Shown one piece after another: positions 24,286-32,704 of a stretch of DNA of 61,777 nt (the first letter of the stretch is position 1; each line of letters opens with the position of its first letter). The notes beneath the pieces are model-generated. The model ran no database searches and was not told the origin of the DNA. It saw nothing but the letters and a program-made list of their open reading frames with translations. Position numbers and translations under genes: made by a program. Origin of the DNA: Microbacteriaceae bacterium (GTDB taxonomy: Bacteria; Actinomycetota; Actinomycetes; Actinomycetales; Microbacteriaceae); assembly GCA_947443745.1 (NCBI GenBank), contig CANEXL010000003.1, positions 1 to 61,777 of the forward strand, written 5' to 3'.

Positions 24286-26912
24286 GGTTCGTGAGGCGTG
24301 CGTGGGGAGTTCTGCGGAGCTACCCGGTCACCGCATCCGTCACCGTCATGTTGGTGGTCATGGCCATCATCACTGGCAACCTCACGCAAGGAGCGGCGCA
24401 CCTTTCCTCCGCTGATCTCGGTGCGGGAATCGTCACAACGCTGGAGGACCGTCGGTGGTGGACCATTCTCACAGACCTCTTCATTACCCGGGACCTAACC
24501 CAATTCATCCTTGATCTGCTGGCAGCCATTGTGTTGCTCGGCGTGGCCGAAAGACTTCTCAAGCCGCTGAAAACGGCGGTGGCTTTTATCGTTACCGGGC
24601 TTCTGGGCGTCGGTATTGGGATTGCGTTGCAGGTTGTGGGAACGGCGGCCGGAGAATGGTGGGCGACCGGAACCCGCTCCTCCGAAACCCTCGACCCTCT
24701 CACCCCCGTGGTCGGCGCGCTGATTACCGCGAGCGCCTTCATGTCGACGCTGTGGCGCCGGCGAGTGCGGGTCGTCACCTTGGCCGTCTTGCTCGTTTTC
24801 GTCTTGTACAGCGGCGCTCCCTCCGACATTTATCGCCTGATTGCCGCCGGCATTGGTATCCCTCTGGGGTGGCTGTTGGCACGCGGTAAGACCCGGCGCA
24901 GCGTAGAACACTCCCCGCGGCTGAAGCGTCGTCGCGTGTTGGCCATCATCACGGCTGTCACCGCTGTCGGCCCGGTTATCGCGCTCACACAACCCAGCGG
25001 CCTCGCTCCCTTCTCTTTGGTGTCGGGCATCATTTCGGGCAACGTCGTGAGCGCCTCCGCGGTTTTGGAACAATGTGGGCACCTGGTTCACTCGACGTGC
25101 ACCAAGGGTCTCTTGCTCGCCAGTGGCCACGGCACCGGCGGCGTCGCCATGGCCTTCGTGCCCATCATGTTGCTGCTCGTTGCGGCCTGGGGCCTCAGCC
25201 GCGGGCGACGGTTCGGGCTGATTCTGGCCATGATCGTGAACCTCGCTTTGGCAGTGCTGTCCCTGATTGCCTTCAACGTTCTTTCGCTCTTCTCCGACCT
25301 CCCCGAACCCGGCTGGTCAACGCTCAGTTTGGTCGAACTCATTGGCAGCACCCTCGCTGCCGTGGCTCTCCCCCTTGCCGTCGCCGTCATGCTATTCGTG
25401 AATCGAAAGTATTTTCCGATACGCAGCTCCGGGCATCAAATTCGTCGCTTCGGCATCGTTATCGCGATCAGTTTTGCGGCACTCTTTCTCATCACACTCA
25501 TCACCCTCGTGACCGGGGCGGCCGCTACCAACCATGGAGAATCGGCCTGGGTTCTCGCGTGGACCAGCCTGAAGCCCTTCGTTCCGCTGCACCTTTTTGG
25601 GTGGGTTCATGTCGCCCATGTTCCCGGATTTACGTTTGGCCTGCTCGTCTTTCACTGGGCTGGTCCGCTGTTCTGGATCATCTTTGTCTTGGGGTGCATC
25701 TACGTTCTGGCGAACGCGAAGTCGGAGACGCTCGTGCGCGACCAGCGACGAGTGCGAGAGCTTTTGCGTGAGGGTGGTGGTTCCCTCGGGTTTATGGTCA
25801 CGTGGCCAGGCAATAACTACTGGTTTAGTCCGGATGGAAAAGCGGCCATCGCCTATCGCGTCATCAACGGTGTCGCGCTCACCGTCTCGGATCCCATTGG
25901 AGCCCCCGGCAACGACCTGCAACGCATCCAAGAATTTTCGTCATTTTGTGATCGCCGGCACTGGAGTCCCGTTTTCTACAGCGTGCACGAACACCTTCTT
26001 CCCACCTTTGAAACCCTTGGCTGGCAGAGTGTGGCCGTGGGCGAAGAGACCCTGATCGACCTCACAGAGCTCGATATGGCGAGCAAAGCATGGCAGAAGG
26101 TGCGTCACGCCCTGAACCGGGCGGCGCGCGAAAACGTGACGACGCTGTGGACCAGCTGGCCTGACCTTGCGCCCGAACAGGTGTCGCAGATTCGAAAGAT
26201 TTCAGAAGGATGGGTGTCGGCCCGCGACATTCCCGAGATGGGCTTCACTCTCGGTACCGCTGCTGAACTTGAGGACCCAGATGTGCGCCTCATGCTGGCC
26301 ATCGATGGGGACGGCCGCGTGCACGGCATCACCAGCTGGCTTCCCAACTATCGCGATGGTGAGGTCATCGGCTGGACCCTGGACTTCATGCGCCGGGGCG
26401 AGAACAGTGTGAACGGTGTGATGGAGTTCTTGATTGGCTCCGCCGCGCTACACATGAAGGAAGCCGGAAACTCGGTCATGAGCCTGTCGGGCGTGCCGTT
26501 GGCGCGCAAGCCGAAGGGTGCTGTTGCTGAAGGCGCCGCTCCAGAGGGTGACGGGGCTTCGGCACCGGGAGCTTCGGCGCCAACACCGGCCGCAACACCG
26601 GTCGCGATGCCCGAAGCAACACCGGCCGCAACACCGGCCGCAACACCGGCCGCAACACCAACCGCAACACCGGCCGCAACATCGGCGCTAAATCGTCTGC
26701 TTGACTTTCTCGCCAAACGGCTGGAGCCGGCCTACGGTTTCTCGTCGCTGATGTTCTTCAAGGCGAAGTTCAACCCGCGGTACGAGACGCTGTACATGGC
26801 CTACCCCGATCCCGTGGCACTGCCCGCGATTGCGGTTGCCGTGGGTCGCGCGTATCTGCCGGATGTTTCGGCACGCAAGGTGCTCTCGATGCTGCGCAAC
26901 CTCGCCGGCTGA
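24282..26912 (+). CDS. MprF/LysX-like aminoacyl-lipid synthase (DUF2156) with rhomboid-like N-terminus
   Basis: The 876-residue protein starts with a rhomboid-like block of about six helices (RRWWTILTDLFITRDLTQFILDLLAAIVLLG), followed by more helices up to about residue 490. A cytosolic DUF2156 catalytic domain follows (GSLGFMVTWPGNNYWFSPDGKAAIAYRVINGVALTVSDPIGAPG, WQKVRHALNRAARENVTTLW, YRDGEVIGWTLDFMRRGEN). This domain transfers an amino acid from aminoacyl-tRNA to a lipid. A 12-bp repeat encodes ATPAATPAATP at about 766-802, between MSLSGVPLARK and LLDFLAKRLEPAYGFSSLMFFKAKFNPRYE, inside the catalytic domain. The amino acid used is unknown. Confidence 0.88.
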   Translation: MRFVRRAWGVLRSYPVTASVTVMLVVMAIITGNLTQGAAHLSSADLGAGIVTTLEDRRWWTILTDLFITRDLTQFILDLLAAIVLLGVAERLLKPLKTAVAFIVTGLLGVGIGIALQVVGTAAGEWWATGTRSSETLDPLTPVVGALITASAFMSTLWRRRVRVVTLAVLLVFVLYSGAPSDIYRLIAAGIGIPLGWLLARGKTRRSVEHSPRLKRRRVLAIITAVTAVGPVIALTQPSGLAPFSLVSGIISGNVVSASAVLEQCGHLVHSTCTKGLLLASGHGTGGVAMAFVPIMLLLVAAWGLSRGRRFGLILAMIVNLALAVLSLIAFNVLSLFSDLPEPGWSTLSLVELIGSTLAAVALPLAVAVMLFVNRKYFPIRSSGHQIRRFGIVIAISFAALFLITLITLVTGAAATNHGESAWVLAWTSLKPFVPLHLFGWVHVAHVPGFTFGLLVFHWAGPLFWIIFVLGCIYVLANAKSETLVRDQRRVRELLREGGGSLGFMVTWPGNNYWFSPDGKAAIAYRVINGVALTVSDPIGAPGNDLQRIQEFSSFCDRRHWSPVFYSVHEHLLPTFETLGWQSVAVGEETLIDLTELDMASKAWQKVRHALNRAARENVTTLWTSWPDLAPEQVSQIRKISEGWVSARDIPEMGFTLGTAAELEDPDVRLMLAIDGDGRVHGITSWLPNYRDGEVIGWTLDFMRRGENSVNGVMEFLIGSAALHMKEAGNSVMSLSGVPLARKPKGAVAEGAAPEGDGASAPGASAPTPAATPVAMPEATPAATPAATPAATPTATPAATSALNRLLDFLAKRLEPAYGFSSLMFFKAKFNPRYETLYMAYPDPVALPAIAVAVGRAYLPDVSARKVLSMLRNLAG
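26579..26686. repeat. in-frame 12-bp minisatellite in the aminoacyl-lipid synthase gene
   Basis: About eight copies of GCAACACCGGCC with a few substitutions encode alternating Ala-Thr-Pro-Ala. The 12-bp period keeps frame. It is the same kind of Thr/Pro/Ala expansion as in the DCC gene. Confidence 0.85.
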
Positions 26913-27284
26913 CCTCGCGGGGAAGGTTCGCGTCGCCTCACGGGGGTACGCCTTCGTGCATCTGTCTTTCCGACGTCGAGGTACCGCCAAATCCGACCTG
27001 CACGAACTCTCCCGGCATCCAGACACCGCCAAATCCGACCCCGCGGCTCAGAAGGTCGGATTTCGGGGAGTCTCGACGGGAGTCAGGCGGAGAGACGTCG
27101 GATTTCATGGAGTCTCGACGGGAGTCAGGCGGAGAGAGGTCGGATTTCGGGGAGTCTCGGGAGTCTCGGCGGTCTCGGGGGTCTCGGGGAATCTGGATAG
27201 GACTTGAGAGAGTTACCGGATGGTGACGCGCTTGGCGGGCTCCAGCCAGGCGGATGACCTCTTCAAATCCGAACTGAACGCACG
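26913..27284. repeat. intergenic cluster of GGTCGGATTT dispersed repeats
   Basis: No gene is credible here. The region holds two inverted copies of CCAAATCCGACC (26987-26998 and 27029-27040), then direct copies of GTCGGATTT at 27055, 27097 and 27139, spaced exactly 42 bp apart as tandem units GGTCGGATTTCGGGGAGTCTCGACGG... with AGTCAGGCGGAGAGA. Shorter GGTCTCGG/AGTCTCGG repeats follow. It ends with the duplicated pepO tail. Confidence 0.85.
27213..27257 (-). pseudogene. remnant of the 3' end of a pepO copy
   Basis: The minus strand reads SSAWLEPAKRVTIR and a stop, matching DAAWLDHAERVTIW and stop at the end of the intact pepO 506 bp away. The DNA match continues past the stop (GGTAACTCTCTCAAG) and includes the GAGGTCGGATTTCGGGGAGTCTCG repeat beyond. 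The rest of the second pepO is gone. Confidence 0.8.
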
Positions 27285-27324
27285 AATGCCCCGAACCGAT
27301 CCCTAAGGCTCGGTTCGGGGCATT
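27285..27324. terminator. terminator after the monooxygenase gene
   Basis: AATGCCCCGAACCGA and TCGGTTCGGGGCATT form a perfect 15-bp stem around a 10-nt loop, 10 bp past the stop codon at 27335. Flanking T runs are short. Confidence 0.75.
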
Positions 27325-27334
27325 TGAGCCAGCG

Positions 27335-27628
27335 CTAGATCTCTCTGGCGGCCTCGAACTGCGAGAGCTGGGGCACGCCTTCGAGCAGTGACCCAAGGTC
27401 GGTCGCTCCCGCTCCGGCACGCCAGGCACGATAGGCCGCGTCGGCTTCTGCCGAGGCCCACCGCTCGAACAGAATCATGTGGGCGGGGTCTTTGCTGTCG
27501 ATCAGAACGTCGACACCCAGGCACCCTTCGAACGCCCGGGTCTCGGTGAGAATCTCCCGCAGCATTGCGGGTGCCGCCTCGACGGCCTCGGCTTTTAGGC
27601 GAAGGTCAAAAAGAACGATGAGTGTCAT
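27335..27628 (-). CDS. antibiotic biosynthesis monooxygenase (ABM) family, YgiN-like
   Basis: The 97-residue protein is a single ferredoxin-like ABM domain: MTLIVLFDLRLKAEAVEAAPAMLREILTETRAFEGCLGVDVLIDSKDPAHMILFERWASAEADAAYRAW. Members such as YgiN act as small cofactor-free quinol monooxygenases or stress proteins, usually as dimers. The conserved E/W pair in FERWASAEA is present. The gene lies between intact pepO and the duplicated pepO tail, with dispersed repeats on both sides, so it may have been moved with the duplication. Confidence 0.85.
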   Translation of the reverse strand: MTLIVLFDLRLKAEAVEAAPAMLREILTETRAFEGCLGVDVLIDSKDPAHMILFERWASAEADAAYRAWRAGAGATDLGSLLEGVPQLSQFEAAREI

Positions 27629-27672
27629 TGGTGCTCCATTCGGGGATTTTCACCGGAATTCGATCGGTGAGA

Positions 27673-27682
27673 GGTCGGATTT
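27673..27682. repeat. GGTCGGATTT repeat copy next to pepO
   Basis: GAGGTCGGATTTCGGGGAGTCTCG lies between the monooxygenase start and the pepO stop. It matches the copy near 27138 over at least 24 bp, and both are followed by a pepO 3' end. Confidence 0.8.
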
Positions 27683-27718
27683 CGGGGAGTCTCGGGGTCG
27701 CTATAGGGCTTGAGAGAG

Positions 27719-29782
27719 TTACCAGATGGTGACGCGCTCGGCGTGATCCAGCCAGGCGGCATCCTTCTCGGTGACATCGAACGCGGCGTAGAACGCGTCG
27801 ATGTTGCGCACGATCTGGTTGCACCGAAACTCGTTGGGCGAGTGCGGGTCAATAGCCAGCAGGCGAATGACTTCTTCGTCGCGGCCCTTCTGCTGCCAGG
27901 ACTGCGCCCAGCTGAGGAAGAAGCGCTGTGCGCCGGTGAGGCCGTCAATCACGGGAGGCTCGGCACCCTTCAGCGAGATAGCGTACGCCTTCCACGCGAT
28001 GGCAAGGCCACCGAGATCACCAATGTTCTCGCCGATCGTGAGCTCACCATTGACGAAGTGGCCGGGAACCTGCTTGGGGGCGAGAGCGTTGAACTGCGAG
28101 ATGAGCGAGGCAGTGCGTTGTTCGAACGCCTCGCGGTCTGCTTCGGTCCACCAGTCGGTGAGCTTGCCATCGCCGTCGAAACGTGAGCCCTGATCGTCGA
28201 AGCCGTGACCAATTTCGTGGCCGATAACCGCGCCGATGGAACCGTAGTTGGCGGCGTCATCCCACGCGGGGTCAAAGAACGGTGGCTGCAGGATGGCGGC
28301 CGGAAAGACGATCTCGTTGAAGCCCGGGTTGTAATAGGCGTTCACGGTCTGCGGGGTCATGAACCACTCGTCGCGGTCGATGGGCTTGCCGATCTTGCCA
28401 AACTCGCGAGCGGATTCGAACTCCGCGATGCGACGCACGTTACCCATCAGGTCGGTCGGGCTGATCACCAGTGCCGAGTAGTCACGCCACTTGACGGGGT
28501 AGCCCACCTTGGGAGTGAACTTGTCGAGCTTCTCGAGAGCTCGCCCGCGGGTTTCCGGGCTCATCCAATCCAGCGCCGTGATGGATTCGCGGTAGGCCTC
28601 AATGAGGTTGTCGACCAGAACGTCCATGTCGGCTTTGGCGGCCTCGGGAAAGTGGCGGCTGACATAAATCTTGCCCACGGACTCGCCCATGGCACCCTCG
28701 ACGAGGGAGACGCCGCGCTTCCACCGGGCACGCTGCTCGGGGGTTCCGGTGAGGGTGCGACCGTAGAAGTCGAAGTTTTCGGTGACGAAGGCGGCGGGCA
28801 GGAAGGCGGCGGCCGAGTGGATGATGTTCCACGCCAACCAGTCCTTCCACGATTCGAGGTGGGCGGGGGTGAGCAGTTCGCCGAGGCCCGTGAGGAAGCT
28901 GGGCTCGCGAACAACGACGGTGTCGAGGGCGCCGGCCGGGGCATCCATGGCGGTGACCCAAATGTCGAGGTCGGCAAGGTGATCGCTGACGTTCAAACCT
29001 GCAGCCACGTCATCTTCGCGGGCGGCCTGCGCCCCCTCGGCTACGAGCTCGTGCACGGCGGCCCACTCCAGCGGGTTGTACGTGGCAACACTGTCTCGCG
29101 TGCGCACGTTATCCCAGTGGATCGCGGCGAGCGCCGTCTCCAACTCGAACACGCGACCGGCGCGAGCCGCGGCATCGTCCAGGCCCTCCGTGGTGGGCAG
29201 TTCGGCTTCGGTGAGTTCGAACATCCGTTGAATGTGATTGACGTAGGCCTCGCGTGCAGAGGCAAACTTCTCGTCGCGGTAGTAGCTCTCATCCGGCAGG
29301 CCCAGTCCGCCTTGCTCGGCGAACACGAGGTAGCGCTCGGGGTTACCGGGGTCGTTATCGACGAAGAGCCCGAGGAACCCGCCGACGCCGTGACGCTCGA
29401 GGCGCCCGACCGCATCTAAAAGAGAGGAGATGGTGGTGACGTTTCCGGCGAAGGCCAACTGGCTCTCGATGGGCGCAACACCGAGGGTGTCGATGAGGTC
29501 GGTGTCCATGAAGGAGGCGTAGAGGTCGCCGACGGTGCGCTGCTCGGAGCCGAGTTCGGCATCCTGACCCTCAATAATGATGTCGCGCACAGCCTCTTCG
29601 GCATGCTCGGCCAAAATGTGGAACGACCCGTACCGCGCCTTGTCGGAGGGAATCGGCGTGCGATTCTCCCACTTGCCATTCACATGACGGTACAAATCGT
29701 CTTGCGGGGGCACCGTGGCGTCCAGCTCGGTGACATCAATTCCGGATGCGGCGCTCATGGCGCCAGCTGCACTCTCGCTCAT
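27719..29782 (-). CDS. pepO: M13 family metallopeptidase (PepO / neprilysin type)
   Basis: The 687-residue protein is a full M13 peptidase. The zinc site is VIGHEIGHGFDDQGSRFDGDGKLTDWW (HEIGH near 522), with the third ligand in GENIGDLGGLAIAWKAY about 60 residues later. NAYYNPGFNEIVFPAAILQPPFF (substrate-binding NAY) and the C-terminal NEFRCNQIVRNIDAFYAAFDV also match. It lacks a signal peptide or anchor, so it is probably cytosolic, as in many actinobacteria, and cleaves short peptides. TAGGCT lies 6 nt from the ATG with GGGAGG between. Confidence 0.95.
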   Translation of the reverse strand: MSESAAGAMSAASGIDVTELDATVPPQDDLYRHVNGKWENRTPIPSDKARYGSFHILAEHAEEAVRDIIIEGQDAELGSEQRTVGDLYASFMDTDLIDTLGVAPIESQLAFAGNVTTISSLLDAVGRLERHGVGGFLGLFVDNDPGNPERYLVFAEQGGLGLPDESYYRDEKFASAREAYVNHIQRMFELTEAELPTTEGLDDAAARAGRVFELETALAAIHWDNVRTRDSVATYNPLEWAAVHELVAEGAQAAREDDVAAGLNVSDHLADLDIWVTAMDAPAGALDTVVVREPSFLTGLGELLTPAHLESWKDWLAWNIIHSAAAFLPAAFVTENFDFYGRTLTGTPEQRARWKRGVSLVEGAMGESVGKIYVSRHFPEAAKADMDVLVDNLIEAYRESITALDWMSPETRGRALEKLDKFTPKVGYPVKWRDYSALVISPTDLMGNVRRIAEFESAREFGKIGKPIDRDEWFMTPQTVNAYYNPGFNEIVFPAAILQPPFFDPAWDDAANYGSIGAVIGHEIGHGFDDQGSRFDGDGKLTDWWTEADREAFEQRTASLISQFNALAPKQVPGHFVNGELTIGENIGDLGGLAIAWKAYAISLKGAEPPVIDGLTGAQRFFLSWAQSWQQKGRDEEVIRLLAIDPHSPNEFRCNQIVRNIDAFYAAFDVTEKDAAWLDHAERVTIW

Positions 29783-29856
29783 CCTCCCAGCCTAGAAGGT
29801 GTGCGCTGGGAGCGAGAACTTCTGAGCCCCGTGCCGCACTGGTTTAAGCTGAAGGC

Positions 29857-30681
29857 ATGTCTTCCCCTCGCCTGTCGCAGCCGGATGCCGTCGCCATTCC
29901 TTCTCGCTTTGATCTGCGGGGCACAACGGCCCTCATCACCGGCGCGGGAAGTGCGACCGGTATTGGGTTCGCCAGCGCCGTCGCCCTGGGCGAGATGGGT
30001 GCCCGGGTCATTGTCACCGGAACGACCGCGCGCATTCACGATCGTGTCGCCGAACTCGAGGCTTCTGGCATCGACGCGACTGGGCTCGTCCTGCGGCTCG
30101 ATACTGAAGCCGGCTCTGAGGCGCTTGCCCGGGGCTTAGAGAATCTCGCGGCTCAGCCCACCATCCTGGTCAACAACGCCGGCATGGTTACGGTCGACGA
30201 CACCGAGATTGCGCAGGGTGGCATCGAGATGTCGACCACCGAATGGGACCGTGCGCTGGCCATCAACCTGACGACAGCTTTTCACGCGACGCGCGCCGTG
30301 ATTCCTTTCATGCGCTCGGCCAGCTGGGGCCGCGTCATCAACATCACCAGTGTCACCGGGCCCGTCATGGGGGTGCGCGGCGACCTCGGGTATGCGGCGG
30401 CGAAAGCGGGGATGGCTGGGCTGACTCGAGCACTGGCCGTAGACGAAGCCGTATTGGGGATCACCGTCAACGCCGTAGCACCGGGCTGGATTGCCACCGG
30501 GTCACAACTGCCGTATGAAGCAGCCGAAGGTCACCTCGTGCCTGTTGGCCGCAGCGGGACCCCCTCCGAAATCGCCTCCACTGTCGCGTGGCTCGCCAGC
30601 CCCGGTGCCTCCTACATCACGGGACAGATCATCGTCGTCGACGGCGGTAACAGCGTCGGCGAAGAACGGATTACACGCTAA
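29857..30681 (+). CDS. short-chain dehydrogenase/reductase
   Basis: The 274-residue protein is a classical SDR: FDLRGTTALITGAGSATGIGFASAVALGEMGARVIVTG binds NAD(P), with LVNNAGM, the catalytic Ser in INITSVTG, and GYAAAKAG carrying Tyr and Lys. The C-terminal SPGASYITGQIIVVDGGNSV is typical of 3-oxoacyl-ACP-reductase-like members. The glycine motif has an extra residue (TGAGSATGIG). GAAGG precedes the ATG. Its stop overlaps the next start (TAATG), so it is the first gene of the SDR-HAD-nucS-HAD run. The substrate is unknown. Confidence 0.9.
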   Translation: MSSPRLSQPDAVAIPSRFDLRGTTALITGAGSATGIGFASAVALGEMGARVIVTGTTARIHDRVAELEASGIDATGLVLRLDTEAGSEALARGLENLAAQPTILVNNAGMVTVDDTEIAQGGIEMSTTEWDRALAINLTTAFHATRAVIPFMRSASWGRVINITSVTGPVMGVRGDLGYAAAKAGMAGLTRALAVDEAVLGITVNAVAPGWIATGSQLPYEAAEGHLVPVGRSGTPSEIASTVAWLASPGASYITGQIIVVDGGNSVGEERITR

Positions 30682-31319
30682 TGGAACCCTGGACCCCCAT
30701 CCTTTTTGACATGGATGGCACACTGGTCGACTCTGCTCCCGCCATTTCTGGCCGCCTGCGCGAGACACTCGAACACTTTGGGGTGACGCCGCCGGATGAG
30801 GCGGGCATCCGGCTGCTGATTGGCCCGCCCACCGGGTCATCGCTGCTGAAGTTCGTGGGCCCCGAGCGCGTCGACGAGGCGAATGCCTTCTACAAGGCGC
30901 TGTCCAAGCGCGACGGTTTGGCCCACCAGGAGCTCTTTCCCGAGGTAGATCGCCTCCTCGCCACCCTGGTGGAAGCCGGTATTCCGCTGGGGGTCTCCAC
31001 GAGCAAACCACAGCGCGAGGCCGTGCACACCGCCGAACACTTTGGCATCGCGCAGTATTTCACCGCGCTTGTGGGCAGTAGCTCGGCTCGTCCCACCAAG
31101 TCCGCCGTCGTCGGGGAAACCCTGGCGCAGCTTCGGGCCATCGCCCACTCTCCCACGCCCATCATGGTGGGTGACCGCAGCTTCGACATCGAGGGTGCGG
31201 CCGAACACGATGTGCCCACGGTTCTCGTTCGCTGGGGCTATGCCGCGCCCGAAGAGGAGCTCGCTGCCCTCGCCGGCGTCGACACCATCGACGAGCTGCT
31301 CACGTTCTTGGTGGGCTAG
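30681..31319 (+). CDS. HAD family hydrolase, phosphoglycolate phosphatase-like (first copy)
   Basis: This 212-residue HAD phosphatase has motif [12 protein letters not shown], motif II VSTSKPQ, Lys in RPTKSAV and motif [29 protein letters not shown]. The alpha-helical cap fits subclass IA, as in phosphoglycolate phosphatase and PpaX. Its paralogue lies 700 bp downstream beyond nucS and shares the same motif spacing. The start overlaps the SDR stop by one base. Confidence 0.9.
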   Translation: MEPWTPILFDMDGTLVDSAPAISGRLRETLEHFGVTPPDEAGIRLLIGPPTGSSLLKFVGPERVDEANAFYKALSKRDGLAHQELFPEVDRLLATLVEAGIPLGVSTSKPQREAVHTAEHFGIAQYFTALVGSSSARPTKSAVVGETLAQLRAIAHSPTPIMVGDRSFDIEGAAEHDVPTVLVRWGYAAPEEELAALAGVDTIDELLTFLVG

Positions 31320-31323
31320 ACCC

Positions 31324-32019
31324 ATGCGCCTGGTCATCGCCAAATGCTCCGTTGATTACGCGGGGCGCCTCAGCGCGCACCTTCCACTGGCGACGCGACT
31401 GCTCCTCCTGAAGCAAGACGGAAGTCTGCTGGTGCACTCCGACGGCGGATCTTACAAGCCGTTGAACTGGATGAGCCCGCCCTGCATCCTCACGGTGCAT
31501 GAGCCCGAAGCCGAGCAAGCCGAATTCGGCGTGACCGAGGTCTGGCGTGTCACCCACTCGAAAACTGCCGACATTTTGGTGGTGAGCATCCATGAGGTAT
31601 TCAGTGAGGTCGAACACGAGCTGGGCGAAGACCCCGGCCTGATCAAGAACGGTGTCGAGGCCGATTTGCAGAAGCTGCTGGCCGAACAAATCGAGTTGTT
31701 GGGCGAGGGCTTCACGCTCGTGCGCCGCGAGCACATGACGGCCATTGGGCCGGTCGATATCTTGGCGCGGGATGCCAACGGGGCCGCCGTCGCCATTGAA
31801 ATCAAAAGGCGCGGTGACATCGACGGAGTCGAGCAGCTCACCCGTTATCTGACGCTCATGAATCGCGATCCGCACCTCGCTCCCGTGACGGGGGTCTTCG
31901 CTGCCCAAGAAATCAAGCCCCAGGCACGCACTCTGGCTGAGGACCGGGGCATCACCTGTCTGGTTCTGGACTATGAGGCGATGCGCGGTGTGGATGACGC
32001 TCACCTGAGATTGTTCTAG
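31324..32019 (+). CDS. nucS: mismatch-specific endonuclease NucS/EndoMS
   Basis: ATG at 31324 ([50 protein letters not shown]) gives 231 residues, the normal NucS length; the longer track ORF reads through the HAD gene. The C-terminal nuclease domain has [35 protein letters not shown], with the Asp and ExK catalytic residues. The final residues (DDAHLRLF) resemble the sliding-clamp motif of actinobacterial NucS. NucS cuts both strands at mismatches and replaces MutS-MutL in actinobacteria. Confidence 0.96.
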   Translation: MRLVIAKCSVDYAGRLSAHLPLATRLLLLKQDGSLLVHSDGGSYKPLNWMSPPCILTVHEPEAEQAEFGVTEVWRVTHSKTADILVVSIHEVFSEVEHELGEDPGLIKNGVEADLQKLLAEQIELLGEGFTLVRREHMTAIGPVDILARDANGAAVAIEIKRRGDIDGVEQLTRYLTLMNRDPHLAPVTGVFAAQEIKPQARTLAEDRGITCLVLDYEAMRGVDDAHLRLF

Positions 32020-32031
32020 GCTTACGAGGTT

Positions 32032-32703
32032 ATGAATACGACGCTCACACGCAATTGGACGAGCGTACTGTTTGATCTCGATGGCACCATTCTTGATTCT
32101 GCCCCCGGAATTATCCAGTCCCTCGTCGACACCTTCGCTCACCTCGGCTTGCCGGTTCCCCCTCAGGAGGAACTGATGCACTACGTGGGCCCGCCGCTGT
32201 TGGACTCGCTGCGCAACCGCGCGGGTCTCGATGAAGATGCGGCTCAGGCAGCACTCCAGATCTACCGCAAAGACTTTCGCAAGGATGGCGCGTTTGACTC
32301 CGCCGTCTTTCCCGGAATCATCGGCCTCTTGGAGTCGCTGACGGAGGCCGGTATCCCCCTCGCCGTTGCCACCAGCAAGCCCGAAGCTCAGGCCCACCGC
32401 ATTCTTGAGCACTTCAACTTGAGCCGCTTCTTCGCCGTCGTTGCCGGTGCGACCGAGGATGAGACCCGGGCCACGAAGACCGACATCGTCGGTCACGCCC
32501 TCGCCGAACTGAAAGAAGCCGGGCACGACACCTCGTTGACCGTCATGGTCGGCGACCGCATCTACGACGTGGAAGGCGCCGCCGCGTTCGACGTTCCCTC
32601 CATCATCGTGGAGTGGGGCTATGGCTCCCCCGCCGAAGCCAAGGGTGCCATGGCCACCGTGTACTCCACGGATCGCCTGCGCGAACTGCTGCTCGGCGGC
32701 TAA
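32032..32703 (+). CDS. HAD family hydrolase, phosphoglycolate phosphatase-like (second copy)
   Basis: The 223-residue protein has LFDLDGTILDS, VATSKPEAQAHRIL, TRATKTDIVGHAL and VMVGDRIYDVEGAAAFDVPSIIVEWGYGSPAEA, aligning motif by motif with the HAD gene at 30681. The cap domain (PPQEELMHYVGPPLLDSLRNRAGLDED) matches too. Two paralogues flanking nucS suggest a local duplication. The start is 12 bp after the nucS stop, so all are probably cotranscribed. Phosphoglycolate or a damaged nucleotide could be the substrate; the sequence does not decide. Confidence 0.9.
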   Translation: MNTTLTRNWTSVLFDLDGTILDSAPGIIQSLVDTFAHLGLPVPPQEELMHYVGPPLLDSLRNRAGLDEDAAQAALQIYRKDFRKDGAFDSAVFPGIIGLLESLTEAGIPLAVATSKPEAQAHRILEHFNLSRFFAVVAGATEDETRATKTDIVGHALAELKEAGHDTSLTVMVGDRIYDVEGAAAFDVPSIIVEWGYGSPAEAKGAMATVYSTDRLRELLLGG

Positions 32704-32704
32704 T

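Noticed and set aside
27055-27160. Possible CRISPR array
   Set aside because: The 42-bp units are contiguous, with no unique spacers, and no cas genes are present.
26830-27429. ORFs 26830-27207 (+) and 26938-27429 (-) with VGFGG/VGFRG peptides
   Set aside because: They are translations of the GGTCGGATTT repeat and overlap the end of the synthase gene and the duplicated pepO tail; no start signals are present.
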